Source of the DNA: Cordylochernes scorpioides
Taxonomy: Eukaryota; Arthropoda; Arachnida; Pseudoscorpiones; Chernetidae
Assembly: GCA_030710605.1 (NCBI GenBank)
Contig: CP092865.1
Location: 27,592,947 to 27,656,946, forward strand
DNA: 64,000 nt
Reading direction: 5' to 3'
Below, in pieces: positions 1 to 10,922 of the stretch. Under the pieces are notes generated by a model. The model did not search any database and was not told the origin of the DNA. It saw only the letters and a list, made by a program, of their open reading frames with translations. The position numbers and the translations under genes are program-made. Every line of letters starts with the position of its first letter. The stretch's first letter is position 1.

Positions 1-1440
1 TATACCATTGTATAATTTATTCTGAGTATTCTACTCACAGGTTTTAGTCCCTCCACACTATTTTGCCAGAAGATAATGGAAACATAATAGGCGTAACAAA
101 ATATAGCATTGGCGGATTCAAAATTGAACAGTAAATCATTTCAGAAAATATTCCATAGTATTATGGATAATGATCCACCCAGTGAGAACATCTTTTATTA
201 CCTTTGATAACAGAAAAGGAAATTCCGAATATCATTTGTTGGTTGAAAGTTGATTCAGATAATAAAACACAGCGCCACATCAACCAATAGTTTAACTCCC
301 GATGAGAAGGAAATGGTTCAATTTAAGCAATAAAGGGTTTTAAAATAAATAGAAAACAAATATTTCAATAAAATAATCCCTTGTATCGATATTAAGTAAA
401 ATATATCATGTCTCCAGGGAAAAGTTTGCTTTCAAAACATTTTTATTCTCTAGGAGAATTCTAAAGGAGAAAACATGGTTATACCATGTACACAGAATAT
501 TTCAACAATCAAAATTGAAGAAGGCTGAGGAAGATCAGGTGTGACATGAGGGTTTTTAAAGTCATGGTTGTGTCTTAGGGCGCATAGCTGGTTGAGATAA
601 TAAAATGGTGTACCACAGGTAGACAACCTGCAGCACATGGATTTTACTTTTATCAACCGAGAGTGATGGAACTTAAGAGGGCAACGTTGCTGGCTGGATG
701 ATCTGTCCAGATATGGGCTCTGGTGGAAGAAGAACATGACCCAGACGTTCAGATATTTCTCCCCTAACACCATAACGGATTTTCACCCTTCTCTCACATA
801 CACCTTGTCCTGCATTTGCATCCAACTGGATATTTTTACCTTTTTCATCATCCTTGCAGCTATAAACATTTTAAGGATTTTAATGGAAGACAAGGTGTAA
901 GTGAAAGAAGAGACACAGGAGAAAAGATTCAAAAGAAATCACCTGCAAGGATCAGCTGAAGAAAATTTCTAAAGTACAGCAAAGAGATTAATATCATAGT
1001 GAGTTCTGCCTCTTAATAATTGAATCCAAGGAGTTTATTATCCTCACAGAAAATGGATTGGTCTGTGACCTATGAGGCCTCAAAATTTCTGGGTCAATTT
1101 AACGACATTTGTATAAGAAGGTGAAATATATTGTTCCAGACGACTTTTTATGATGTGATAACCTTCTTTCTATTTGAAACTTTACTTTTTATACATCATC
1201 ACAGGTTTACTTTATTCAAAACTTTTATAAAGTAATTTTATGTGTATTATTTTATTAAATTACATTTATATTAAAGAGAGAGACTATCAAAAAATGGAAA
1301 GACACATCCTGACGGCACATTTGTTTACCTTATTGCTACAACGCTTTCCATCATTGTTTGTGTGCAAGATTTCTAGGAAAACATTGTGGGTTAGTTGTGT
1401 ATACAGCTTAGTGCGATATACTTTATTGCAAGGCTTTTTT
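1..1440. other. AT-rich flank, no supported gene
   Basis: I see no recognisable protein, RNA gene or repeat here. The longest open frame is on the minus strand at 450-773 (107 aa, histidine-, serine- and cysteine-rich, no family recognised) and is probably chance. Weak similarity to the sequence beyond 27245 suggests that the inverted duplication frays out around 1.2-1.4 kb. Confidence 0.5.
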
Positions 1441-1499
1441 AATATGGGATTAATAATTATGTATTGTAGAGAGATGGGGACACTTGCCTTTATTGTCCA

Positions 1500-1735
1500 T
1501 CAACAGAAAGATCCTTCTTGTTCTTCTTGACACTGTTTTTCCGGTTGATCCACACGGTCACACCTGGTGACCCCTTACCACGTCCATCACTCACCGTAGA
1601 TGTCACTCACAAACTGGAATACCGTTTTTGTCGCCTGTCCGCCTCACGTTCAGGGCATCCACTCAGAGCTGAAATCCACCCATTTTTCTCCAACTTCACT
1701 CTGGGATCCCTTGGTTAGCTTGTCATACAGTAAGG
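1500..1735 (-). other. Outer conserved block of the duplication
   Basis: Reverse-complemented, this block matches 26990-27215, sharing runs such as CTAACCAAGGGATCC and GTGAAGTTGGAGAA. It is more GC-rich than its surroundings. No frame stays open in both copies: one right-arm frame reads about 20 residues without a stop, and the left copy has stops. It could be a decayed exon or untranslated region of the duplicated gene, or an old repeat. I do not recognise a product. Confidence 0.4.
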
Positions 1736-2164
1736 AGGGGATTATCCAGATTAGCTTATTCTTTGTTTAAACTTATCATTCACACATTCTTTAATTTTTA
1801 ATTTTTTATTTTCAATTTTTTATTTTGACTCTTCCCTATCTGTATCTCCTTCTTGTATGGACACACACATTAATTGTAACATATTTTATGAAAAAAAATC
1901 AATTCAAAACCTATATGCATTTTCGATGCTCTTAATTTATTTGTTTTTATACATTCAACTTTTCAACTTTTTCAAATTTTTAACGAATGACTAAATTATT
2001 TTCATGTGATTTACAAGAATTTGTAAATTACTTTGAAAGTTTTTAAGCAATAAATTGATAAAGAGAGCGTATCCCTCGATAAATTATGTTTTCTTTCACA
2101 GATGAAGGTACGCCTCTTTTTATATAACTATACCTTTTTCTTCTGTGTCGATGAGAAAAATACC

Positions 2165-3034
2165 TGTTCGTGTTCGTTTAAAAAAAAATAAAAGGGTGAT
2201 CGATTGAAAGGAAAAACAATGGGGGAAATAAATGCACACTTGCACAGTATAATAAAAGTATTTATTTTAAAGATTAAAAACAAAAGGGATAAGAACTATT
2301 ATACTTATATAAAGAATTAAGGGTAAAAAAACAAGAAAAAAGGTTAAGCTAAATTATACTTATATCTATAGAATTATGTATTAAAAAAATAAACAAGGTT
2401 AAGCAAAAAAGAAAGTAAAAAAATTAACTAATCTCAGGGAAGGGAGATAAAAATAAATGGCGGGGGGGTGTCGAGCGTTTGTTTACACAGTACCTCGTGG
2501 CAGCACCGTCGCAGGCTTGGCTTGGCTTGTCTTGTGCGATGTCCAATTGTCGCGACTCGTTGGTTGTCTAAGTGTCTTTTCCGCTCTCAAGCTGCTGCTT
2601 GAGGGATACTCCAATGCGTTCTCTCCGTCCACAAGACGCTGCTTGCAGGATAGCTTGACGTCTTTCCTTCCACAAGACGCTGCTTGCAGGATAGCTTGAC
2701 GTCTTTCCTTCCACAAGACACTGCTTGCAGGATAGCTTGACGTCTTTCCTTACACAAGACGCTGCTTGCAGGATAGCTTTTAGACGTCTCTCCGTCTGGC
2801 AAGGGAACTCAACTTTCCCCTCCGCTTCTAACAAGGGAATCCTGCCAACTGACCAAAAAAAGAATGTAACATGACGCTCCGTCGTCTCCGCCCACGCCGA
2901 CCTTTGCCCTCGGTCGGTCCAAGCTGGGGCTATCTATAGATATAGAGAGGTAGATGTCTTGCTCGTTGTCTCCCTTCACCTAAGACCTTCATTCTATGTA
3001 CAAAAGGTAAAGGATCTGTAAAATAGTTTTAACA
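2165..3034 (-). repeat. BEL 3' LTR (870 bp)
   Basis: It aligns base for base with 8484-9354 at an offset of 6320 after a single-base indel and a substitution in the A-rich tract near its start (around 2180). It contains four head-to-tail copies of a 41-bp unit at 2628-2791. Confidence 0.95.
2628..2791. repeat. 41-bp tandem repeat x4 inside the BEL LTR
   Basis: Four consecutive units start at 2628, 2669, 2710 and 2751, each containing the core GCTTGCAGGATAGCTTGACG; the fourth diverges at its end. The same array is in the other LTR at about 8948-9111. Repeats within LTRs often act as promoter or enhancer modules, but that role is inference here. The short open frames across it are repeat translations, not genes. 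Confidence 0.9.
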
Positions 3035-3043
3035 TTCTCCCAC
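3035..3043 (-). other. Polypurine tract of BEL element
   Basis: On the minus strand the bases just before the 3' LTR read GTGGGAGAA, a short purine run in the position expected for plus-strand priming. Confidence 0.5.
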
Positions 3044-3197
3044 ATAATTTTGCTCTGAAAGAAGTCAAAATTAAGTATAAGACAAAAGAGCATATATATA
3101 CACAATACACACAAGAGTAGATATGCCTATTACATTACATAAAATACACATAAAAGAATACACATATTACACCTTTTTTTTTCTACAGGTACTTTCA

Positions 3198-6100
3198 CTA
3201 GTCCTTCGAGTCATACCTTGCAGGCTTTCTGATTACCCTACCATATCTATTTCTAGAGTCCCTGGATTCAATATTGGGCCTATTTCCTAAAAATGCATCA
3301 GATTGGGGTTCGGTATTTGAATTGTCCTTTTGAATCGTCTCAACATTCGAGGATATTTCAAGAGGGTGTAAGCGTTGTAGAGCCCTGATCAAAGTTCCTG
3401 TGGATGTTTTAACATGGGCCACTCTCACTATTCCATCTTTACCTGGTATGAGATTTACTATTCGCCCTTTAGGCCAAAACATTCTTTTAAGATTTTCTTG
3501 CCCTATCAGTACAACGTCTCCTACTTTCAACTGTCTTCTATCAATATTTTCGGATTTCTGAATCAGCGCGCCTAAATATTCCTTTAAGAATCTCTGCTTC
3601 AATTCTCTCTTCAGTTGACCTAACTCTCTGTATCTAGTGTGCAACATTTCTGGCTTTAACTTTTCAAATTCAGGAAAGCTAGACTCCGGACCATTTTGTA
3701 AAAACTCATTAGGAGTTAACGGTTTTAGATCATTGTCGTCTTCAGAGACATAAGTGAGGGGTCGATTATTAATGATAGATTCGATTTCACAAAGAGCAGT
3801 CTGCAGTTGTACATATTTCAGCTTCCTGTGACCTAGCATCTTTATCAACATTTCCTTTATTGTCCTAACCATTCTTTCCCAAAATCCTCCCCACCAAGGA
3901 GCAGAAGGAGGGATAAAAATCCATTGTATCCTTTTAATTGAGGTTTCCCTTTCAATTCCAATCCAATCCAATCTCTTGAATATTCTATTAAGTTTTGCGA
4001 AATTGGTGCCATTGTCGCTATATATTTTCTCGGGGCGCCCTCTCCGACAAATAAACCTATGGAGGGCCATCATGAAGACTCCTGTCTCTAAACTCTTCAC
4101 CAACTCCAGATGAATAGCGCGATAGACGGCGCAAGTAAAGGCGGCTACCCACACTTTCCCACCTTCTTTCAAATGAAGAGGGCCTAATAAATCAACTCCT
4201 GTAATTTGGAAGGGTTTGCCCAGTCCAATTCTGTTTTGTGGCAAAGCTGCCATTGGTCTTTGCAGAGACTTTTCTTTAAGTCTCTTGCAAGCAATGCACT
4301 TACTGATAATTTTCTTTATCGTTTTCCTTCCCCTGATTATCCAAAATTTCTCTCTCAGCTTTGATAAAATGAATTGCACGCCTACATGTCCATTCTTCAG
4401 GTGCACTTCCCATATAAGTTGCTCTACGAAGGGATGGTCGCCTGGTAGAATGATAGGAGTTTTAAATTCTTCTGGGACCTGTCCATGTAAAAGTTTGCTT
4501 TCTACACACCAAAGTCCGTCAGTGTTTTTTAATATTTTAAAACTCTTGGTTGCATTCGATTTCTCTATGGAGACTTTCTCCTGAATCATTCGGATAAGCT
4601 TTTTTTCTGCCAAGTCTAATTCTGAAACTTTCAAAGGTCCTGTTTCAGTTGACTGTTTTTTAAGTTTCCCTAAAAATCTTAAAACATAGGACATTACCCT
4701 GATGTTGAGAGAGTAATTAGACCTCCTTGTCAGTATCCAGTCTTTATAATCGATGTTCAAATTAATGTTGGTTTTCATAATGTTTTCTTCAACATTTATT
4801 TCTTTTGGATTTATCGAGAACTCTGAATTGGGCCAGAATTCTTTAGGTTTTTTCAACCATTCGGGGCCCTCCCACCATCTGCTTTGCACAAACTGGCTTG
4901 GAAGGCAACCTCGAGACAGAAGATCGGCCGGGTTCAACTGACTAGGAACGAACCTCCAATCGTTCAAATTGGTAGTGGCCTGTATTTCTCTGACTCGGTT
5001 TCTCACGAAAACTCTCCACTCAATTTCTTTCTTTATCCAACTTAGCGCGGTAGTAGAGTCCGACCAAAGAGTTGTTTCACATTTTCTCTTCAAGGCAGCT
5101 TGGATTGCATTGGCTAGTCTAGCTCCTAGTACCATGGCCATTAATTCCAAGCGAGGGATCGTAATACTCTTCATAGGAGCTAATCTGACTTTGCTCCAAA
5201 TCAAAGTTAGAGTATTTTCTCGTCCCGTTTCGCTCCTTAAATAGGCTACAGCTCCATAGCCTATTTGACTAGCGTCACAAAAGATATGAACTTCTGTAGG
5301 GAAAATGAGATCATTCCACATATATCTCGGTATCTTTATTAACTCTATTAATTTTATTTGATCCAACCAGGTTCGAAATTCCTGGGCCATACTTTCGGGT
5401 AGAGGTGTATCCCAACCTAGTTTCAGTCCCCATGATCGCTGCAGTAACAACTTTGGTGGCAAGAATACTGGAGCGCAAAATCCAAGTGGATCAAATATCC
5501 GCTGAACCATGGACAGTACCAACCTTTTCGTTAATTTGGGTTGAAGACTCAAATTGTCAGGGAGTTCGCATTTTAATGAATCTTCCATTTTATTCCAAAC
5601 AACACCCAATATTTTTGTACAAGTCCCCTTTTCAGGGTTTTCCTCCAGAGAATATTCCGACTCTCGTAAGTCCATTTTAGCCCTGTCCATAATTTCAATT
5701 GCGGCCTTTTGAAATTCCTGCACTTCCTGCTTGGTTTCCAGCGAGGTAATACAATTGTCCATGTAGAAGGATTGAGCTAAAATCTTTGCCCATTGAACAA
5801 GTGGGCCTCTTATTGATTGAAGATGGTATTCTATTGCGGCGTTCAGCACAAAAGGACTACAGTTTAAGCCAAATACAAGTCTCTTATGCCTGTAAGCTAT
5901 TAGTTCTCTATCGCTCTCCTTTTCCCACCAAAGGAATCTAAGGTAGTTCCGTTCAGATTCTTCAATGGCCACCATCTGGAATGCTTTTCTTATATCTGCC
6001 GTGACTACAAATTTATTTTCCCGAAATCTTATCATCATTTCAGGGATTCTTTCCAATAAATTCGGTCCCTTTTCTAAACATTGATTCAAAGATAGTCCAT

Positions 6101-8447
6101 TATGGCCTAGACAAGAAGCATCGAAAACCGGACGTATGGGCGTCGTTTTAGATTCCATCTTGTACACAGGGCGGTGAGGTAAATAGTAGCCTCTTCTCTC
6201 GAGAGGATTTTCCTCGACTCTTTCAATGAGTCCTTCAGTCAGCCAGTCTCTAAAGATCTGACTATATTCGGTCAACTTATTCTGAGAGGTCATTTTCTTA
6301 GTGCTTATATCTAACCTTTTTATCGCTATGTCAAGATTGCTGGGGATTGACTCCTTTTCTACCTTCCAAGGTAGACCTACAGAATATCTCTGATCACTTT
6401 GTCTTTGAATTTTTGTTATAAACTTTTCTTTTATTTCCTGATATCTGGTCTCTTTGGAGCAAGTTTCAACAGGATCCCTAATGCCTAGTACTTCTAGATC
6501 CCACAAATCCTTTAAATCGCATCGCGTTGTTAGCAGATTCAAAGTCTGCTGCACATTGTCATTGCTATCAATAATAGGCGAATTGCCCATTAGTGTCCAA
6601 CCTAATTTCGTTTCCACCGCAGTTAAATCTGCTTCAACTTGAACTATTTTTCCTGTCAAAATCATACCTAGATAGTTAGCGCCAATCAATATCTCAATCT
6701 CTTGTCCTTTAAAATTGTCCTGAGACAATATTATGCCCTTAATCTTCAATTTTTCTAACCAGTCTCCTTTTGGCAAAGGTGGTATGGCGTCGCAAATTTT
6801 ACGTTGATCCAGCGCCTCAATATGGATCACATCTCTTTTATTACCTAAATTCTCTAATTCTAACATAAATTTACCGTGCTTTTCTTCACCAATCTTATTA
6901 CCTCCAAAAAGACTTTTAGCTATAGTTATTTCGCCTTTTCTTTCTATTCCTACACTCCAGACTAACGACTGTTTGATATACGAAAACTGACTTCCACTGT
7001 CGAGGAGAATTCTAACCCTTCTAGAGGCATTTGGGCCTCTTAACAGTGCTACCGTGGTCATCAGCAAGACTTGACCTGTGCAGGCTTGACTAGAAAGCGA
7101 TGCAATGGGTTCAGGTGCATTTTCTTTTAGATTCTCTCTTCCCGGTTTCGTTAACCGGTTAGAAGAATTTCCTTCACATAAAACTTCCAAGTGGTTTCTC
7201 CCACAGTTTTTGCACTCCAATTGTTCTCGGCACTGACTCTGTATGTGTCCCTTTCTTAAGCATTTGAAACATAGATGGGCACTACGTATTTTATCATTTC
7301 TCTCTCCCGGAGACATTTTCATTATGGAGCGGCATTGATGACTCGCATGATTTGTTCTTTCACAAAAGAAGCATTTTATATTAGTTCGCCCTCCGAACAG
7401 ACTAGACACAGTGGCGGGTCTGAAATTGCTCCTAGTTCTGGTCCCATCATTGTAAGACCTTTTATAGGGTTCCTCCTGCTTAAAGTCTTTTTCCACAAAT
7501 TTCAGCCGTTGAGCACTCCTTACTTCGGCTTTTAGAAAGTCCAATAATAACCTGAGCCTTTCTTGAGCTCCTCCAACCCCTTTATCTGACTCTTCCCGTT
7601 TTGCTAACTCCATACCATAACCCGAAGAAGGATGCCTGTGCCATATTTTCAAAATATCCGAAGGTAATGAAGACTCGACAAGAGGGTATAAAAAAATACC
7701 CGACAACTGGGGATCAATGCCCAATGTCTCTAACGACCGGAGGTGACTGCTCAGTTCGTCGTACAGACTGCTTAAATTTCTATTTTCTTTCTTTACATTA
7801 GATATAACCGAATTCAATAGACGTCTGACATATAGTTCTGTCAGTATATTCGGGTCACCGAATCGCTCCTGTAGGGCTTGTACTGCCAAAACATAGTTGG
7901 CGCCTGTAACGGGATAGCTTGCTACAACACGATAGGCTTCTGAATTTGGTACAATTGCTTGACGCAAATATAAAAACCGGTCGCTATCGGATAAATTCTT
8001 ATTTTCGTGAATTTTCGAAAACTGCGCCCACCAGGGCAACCAACCTTCCAGAGAGCCGTCATAGCTTTTTAGGGCTAACTCTGGTAATTTCACATTTATT
8101 ACAGTGTCCTCGCTAGCAATCGGGATTGTTTCTTCTTTATCGGGATTCCGTAGTACACTGACTTTCTGTTGAATATCAAACTTTTCCTCTTCATATTTAT
8201 CGCATTCTTGCCATTCCCTATCAATACTTTCCTCTGTAATCCCTTCTTTCACTACCAATAAAGCCTGATATTTTTCGTTTAGATCTACAAGTTTCGTGTA
8301 ATAAGACTCTAGCCTATTAAACTTAGAATAAATATCATTCCTATCAATTTGAGACTTTTCAAATTCCCCATTTATTTCATTAATAATTCTAGTGAAAGTA
8401 CCTCTTATGGCTTTTCTGCGCTTTTTAAGTGCATCCATTTCCTCCAT
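3198..8447 (-). CDS. BEL/Pao Gag-Pol polyprotein, 1749 aa, intact frame
   Basis: One frame encodes the whole polyprotein. In order: an N-terminal coiled, charged Gag region and a DUF1759-like segment (about residues 1-330); CCHC-type zinc knuckles (about 360-430); an aspartic protease of DUF1758 type with DSGSQ at 483-487; and a reverse transcriptase with the first catalytic Asp at 818 and the motif YMDN at 895-898. RNase H follows, with CDAS around 1057-1060. The integrase has an HHCC-like zinc region (about 1350-1400) and catalytic D1419, D1478 and E1524, and a DUF5641-like C-terminus completes the protein. The order protease-RT-RNase H-integrase fits BEL/Pao. Full length and absence of stops suggest recent activity. 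The oddity is Asn898, where most reverse transcriptases have the second Asp of YxDD. Some arthropod BEL elements may naturally use this variant, so I do not call it dead. The start is the first Met after the primer site, 13 codons before a second Met-poor stretch, and is a reasonable choice. Confidence 0.95.
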   Translation of the reverse strand: MEEMDALKKRRKAIRGTFTRIINEINGEFEKSQIDRNDIYSKFNRLESYYTKLVDLNEKYQALLVVKEGITEESIDREWQECDKYEEEKFDIQQKVSVLRNPDKEETIPIASEDTVINVKLPELALKSYDGSLEGWLPWWAQFSKIHENKNLSDSDRFLYLRQAIVPNSEAYRVVASYPVTGANYVLAVQALQERFGDPNILTELYVRRLLNSVISNVKKENRNLSSLYDELSSHLRSLETLGIDPQLSGIFLYPLVESSLPSDILKIWHRHPSSGYGMELAKREESDKGVGGAQERLRLLLDFLKAEVRSAQRLKFVEKDFKQEEPYKRSYNDGTRTRSNFRPATVSSLFGGRTNIKCFFCERTNHASHQCRSIMKMSPGERNDKIRSAHLCFKCLRKGHIQSQCREQLECKNCGRNHLEVLCEGNSSNRLTKPGRENLKENAPEPIASLSSQACTGQVLLMTTVALLRGPNASRRVRILLDSGSQFSYIKQSLVWSVGIERKGEITIAKSLFGGNKIGEEKHGKFMLELENLGNKRDVIHIEALDQRKICDAIPPLPKGDWLEKLKIKGIILSQDNFKGQEIEILIGANYLGMILTGKIVQVEADLTAVETKLGWTLMGNSPIIDSNDNVQQTLNLLTTRCDLKDLWDLEVLGIRDPVETCSKETRYQEIKEKFITKIQRQSDQRYSVGLPWKVEKESIPSNLDIAIKRLDISTKKMTSQNKLTEYSQIFRDWLTEGLIERVEENPLERRGYYLPHRPVYKMESKTTPIRPVFDASCLGHNGLSLNQCLEKGPNLLERIPEMMIRFRENKFVVTADIRKAFQMVAIEESERNYLRFLWWEKESDRELIAYRHKRLVFGLNCSPFVLNAAIEYHLQSIRGPLVQWAKILAQSFYMDNCITSLETKQEVQEFQKAAIEIMDRAKMDLRESEYSLEENPEKGTCTKILGVVWNKMEDSLKCELPDNLSLQPKLTKRLVLSMVQRIFDPLGFCAPVFLPPKLLLQRSWGLKLGWDTPLPESMAQEFRTWLDQIKLIELIKIPRYMWNDLIFPTEVHIFCDASQIGYGAVAYLRSETGRENTLTLIWSKVRLAPMKSITIPRLELMAMVLGARLANAIQAALKRKCETTLWSDSTTALSWIKKEIEWRVFVRNRVREIQATTNLNDWRFVPSQLNPADLLSRGCLPSQFVQSRWWEGPEWLKKPKEFWPNSEFSINPKEINVEENIMKTNINLNIDYKDWILTRRSNYSLNIRVMSYVLRFLGKLKKQSTETGPLKVSELDLAEKKLIRMIQEKVSIEKSNATKSFKILKNTDGLWCVESKLLHGQVPEEFKTPIILPGDHPFVEQLIWEVHLKNGHVGVQFILSKLREKFWIIRGRKTIKKIISKCIACKRLKEKSLQRPMAALPQNRIGLGKPFQITGVDLLGPLHLKEGGKVWVAAFTCAVYRAIHLELVKSLETGVFMMALHRFICRRGRPEKIYSDNGTNFAKLNRIFKRLDWIGIERETSIKRIQWIFIPPSAPWWGGFWERMVRTIKEMLIKMLGHRKLKYVQLQTALCEIESIINNRPLTYVSEDDNDLKPLTPNEFLQNGPESSFPEFEKLKPEMLHTRYRELGQLKRELKQRFLKEYLGALIQKSENIDRRQLKVGDVVLIGQENLKRMFWPKGRIVNLIPGKDGIVRVAHVKTSTGTLIRALQRLHPLEISSNVETIQKDNSNTEPQSDAFLGNRPNIESRDSRNRYGRVIRKPARYDSKD

Positions 8448-8460
8448 ATTTCCTTTAAAT

Positions 8461-8483
8461 CGATCACGTCCGGCTCACCAAAA
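8461..8483 (-). other. Primer-binding site of BEL element
   Basis: On the minus strand, TGGTGAGCCGGACGTGATCG lies two bases after the 5' LTR, starting with the TGG that pairs with a tRNA CCA end. The Ty3 element at 22176 carries the same sequence, so both elements prime from the same tRNA. I could not assign the tRNA with certainty; the complement resembles a tRNA-Trp 3' end imperfectly. Confidence 0.75.
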
Positions 8484-9354
8484 TGTTCGTGTTCGTTTAA
8501 AAAATAAATAAAAGGGTGATCGATTGAAAGGAAAAACAATGGGGGAAATAAATGCACACTTGCACAGTATAATAAAAGTATTTATTTTAAAGATTAAAAA
8601 CAAAAGGGATAAGAACTATTATACTTATATAAAGAATTAAGGGTAAAAAAACAAGAAAAAAGGTTAAGCTAAATTATACTTATATCTATAGAATTATGTA
8701 TTAAAAAAATAAACAAGGTTAAGCAAAAAAGAAAGTAAAAAAATTAACTAATCTCAGGGAAGGGAGATAAAAATAAATGGCGGGGGGGTGTCGAGCGTTT
8801 GTTTACACAGTACCTCGTGGCAGCACCGTCGCAGGCTTGGCTTGGCTTGTCTTGTGCGATGTCCAATTGTCGCGACTCGTTGGTTGTCTAAGTGTCTTTT
8901 CCGCTCTCAAGCTGCTGCTTGAGGGATACTCCAATGCGTTCTCTCCGTCCACAAGACGCTGCTTGCAGGATAGCTTGACGTCTTTCCTTCCACAAGACGC
9001 TGCTTGCAGGATAGCTTGACGTCTTTCCTTCCACAAGACACTGCTTGCAGGATAGCTTGACGTCTTTCCTTACACAAGACGCTGCTTGCAGGATAGCTTT
9101 TAGACGTCTCTCCGTCTGGCAAGGGAACTCAACTTTCCCCTCCGCTTCTAACAAGGGAATCCTGCCAACTGACCAAAAAAAGAATGTAACATGACGCTCC
9201 GTCGTCTCCGCCCACGCCGACCTTTGCCCTCGGTCGGTCCAAGCTGGGGCTATCTATAGATATAGAGAGGTAGATGTCTTGCTCGTTGTCTCCCTTCACC
9301 TAAGACCTTCATTCTATGTACAAAAGGTAAAGGATCTGTAAAATAGTTTTAACA
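8484..9354 (-). repeat. BEL 5' LTR (871 bp)
   Basis: Near-identical to 2165-3034 and carries the same 41-bp x4 array. It is followed by ATACC (9355-9359), which matches the duplication at 2160-2164. Confidence 0.95.
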
Positions 9355-9643
9355 ATACCCTTCCAGCGAATCAGAAAATTTGATCAACCCGACAGCTTTT
9401 AGAGCTCTAGGCAAACTATGGATATAAGCTCTCAGTACAGTATATTTACCTATAAATAATTGCATTGAGCAAACAATAAGGACAGGGTAAGTTAGTTTTA
9501 AATTGAATATAAGCCAATTATATGTCATTAATAAGCAAAAAAAAAAACACGACCAAGCAGACACATTCGTGCTGTTTAGTTTATTACTAATATTATAAAT
9601 GGAGCGTTTTTCCTTTATACATAAATATTAGGCTAACGCGAAG

Positions 9644-10635
9644 TCAGCCAAAAAGATTGATACCCATCTGGAAGGGGATAGAAAAGTAGCTGAGAAAGAA
9701 TCCAAGAGAAGACAAGATGAAATTGACGTCCAGGTTATAAACATGGCCGCAGGTCAGTAAGTTGTCTTCTGCCTGATATTTGAAACAAAGAAGCCTAAAG
9801 ATGGCGTCATCACTAGGATTCTCACAGAATGTCTCTTCATACAATGCTGTATTTATTAGTTTTTGATATTCTTTATTCACACCGCTAGCCATTAAAGAAG
9901 TAACCAAAAAGCTAAACAAACTATAAAATATTTGCAGCGTTACTTTAGATATATAACTTTGATAAACTCCATTTATTACAACCATATAAATTATGCCTAT
10001 TATAAATTTTATTAGTAAAATAGATATTGGAATAGAATATATTTTATTTAAAATGTTGAAAATTTTAGAAATTTTATATATATTAGAATATAATTGCATT
10101 TTTTTTTATCCATATTATTTATATTTCTTCTTACAGTAACAATGTTCTCTCGAAGATAAAATAACATAATTTGTAATTTTAAACTATAATAGCATGCATA
10201 TATTTCTGTGATAATAAATATAATAATTTCAAATAAGTAACATGAAATTATAAATGTTAATTTAGAAAATTTCTGCGCCTTTATTATAGATGCAAACATA
10301 AAAGTAACAAATAAACAATTTATAACAAATAAAAGTTTAATTAATAAAATTCTACATCTTAATGAATAACAATTTATGTTTGCTTTCAAAAATCGTGTGT
10401 ATTTATAAATGTTGTCCTTTCCGAAGTAATATATTAAAAATATAAATATCCCACGAGAAAAAGAATATAAATATGCGACCAATATCAAAAATAGGATAGA
10501 AAATTTTAATTTCTTATAACTTTGGAAAGAATCTAAAATTCCTGGAAGAAGCAAATATATCAATCTCGGATAAAATAATATTAGAAAAATAGCTACATTT
10601 TTAACACACTTAAATAATACAATAATTTTGTACAT
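9644..10635 (-). pseudogene. Gustatory-type receptor pseudogene, left-arm copy
   Basis: The minus strand encodes a hydrophobic, multi-pass protein closely related to the right-arm pseudogene and more distantly to the intact receptor at 28143-29147. The reading frame starts at ATG 10635-10633 and runs into a stop near 10048. It continues in another frame (10099-9644) after a frameshift at a run of nine A (minus strand, about 10090-10098). The C-terminal part keeps the conserved block around the last two membrane segments and ends SIPFQMGINLFG. A Copia element is inserted one base upstream of the start codon. The homopolymer shift could also be an assembly error, so a disrupted-promoter but otherwise intact gene is an alternative. 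Confidence 0.7.
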
Positions 10636-10641
10636 GTTAAT

Positions 10642-10849
10642 TGTTGGATAACTGAATGCTACGACAGCTAGCGCCACACTGGACCTATCATCATCACAAC
10701 TGTTTGTTTACCTTCTTCTCTATACTTCAATAACTGTTCGCTACCATAACTTTGTTTTTCTTGCTAAATGGATAATAAAGATTATTATCATATAATCCTC
10801 AACGTCCTCATGCCTTCCTACAAGCTGTAAGTACCTAAATCTTACAACA
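10642..10849 (+). repeat. Copia-1 5' LTR (208 bp)
   Basis: Identical by eye to 14917-15124. It starts TG and ends CA, and a 5-bp target duplication TTAAT precedes it. Confidence 0.95.
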
Positions 10850-10850
10850 A

Positions 10851-10868
10851 TTAGATTATGAGACTGAA
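10851..10868 (+). other. Copia-1 primer-binding site, half-tRNA type
   Basis: Directly after the 5' LTR the core AGATTATGAGACTGA is complementary to the anticodon arm of animal elongator tRNA-Met (CAU). It is not complementary to a tRNA 3' end. This implies priming by a tRNA cleaved in the anticodon loop, the mechanism known for Drosophila copia with initiator tRNA-Met. The tRNA identification is from memory of the conserved sequence. Confidence 0.7.
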
Positions 10869-10922
10869 TATTGCATGAAATTCAACTAACGAGTTAAGAC
10901 AAAGAAAAAAGGCTTAGCAAAA

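Larger units (their letters stand above)
2165..9354 (-). mobile_element. Full-length BEL/Pao LTR retrotransposon
   Basis: Two near-identical LTRs (2165-3034 and 8484-9354) begin with TG and end with CA. They are flanked by the 5-bp target duplication ATACC at 2160-2164 and 9355-9359. The element is transcribed on the minus strand, so the right LTR is the 5' LTR. One uninterrupted 1749-codon frame fills the interior. The right arm of the inverted duplication (around 26130) shows the unoccupied site. Intact LTRs, target duplication and open frame indicate a recent insertion that may still be autonomous, apart from an unusual reverse-transcriptase motif (see the CDS). Confidence 0.95.

Noticed and set aside
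2457..2834. Overlapping frames in the BEL LTR (also at 8777-9154)
   Set aside because: They translate the 41-bp LTR tandem array and are identical in both LTRs because the LTRs are duplicates.
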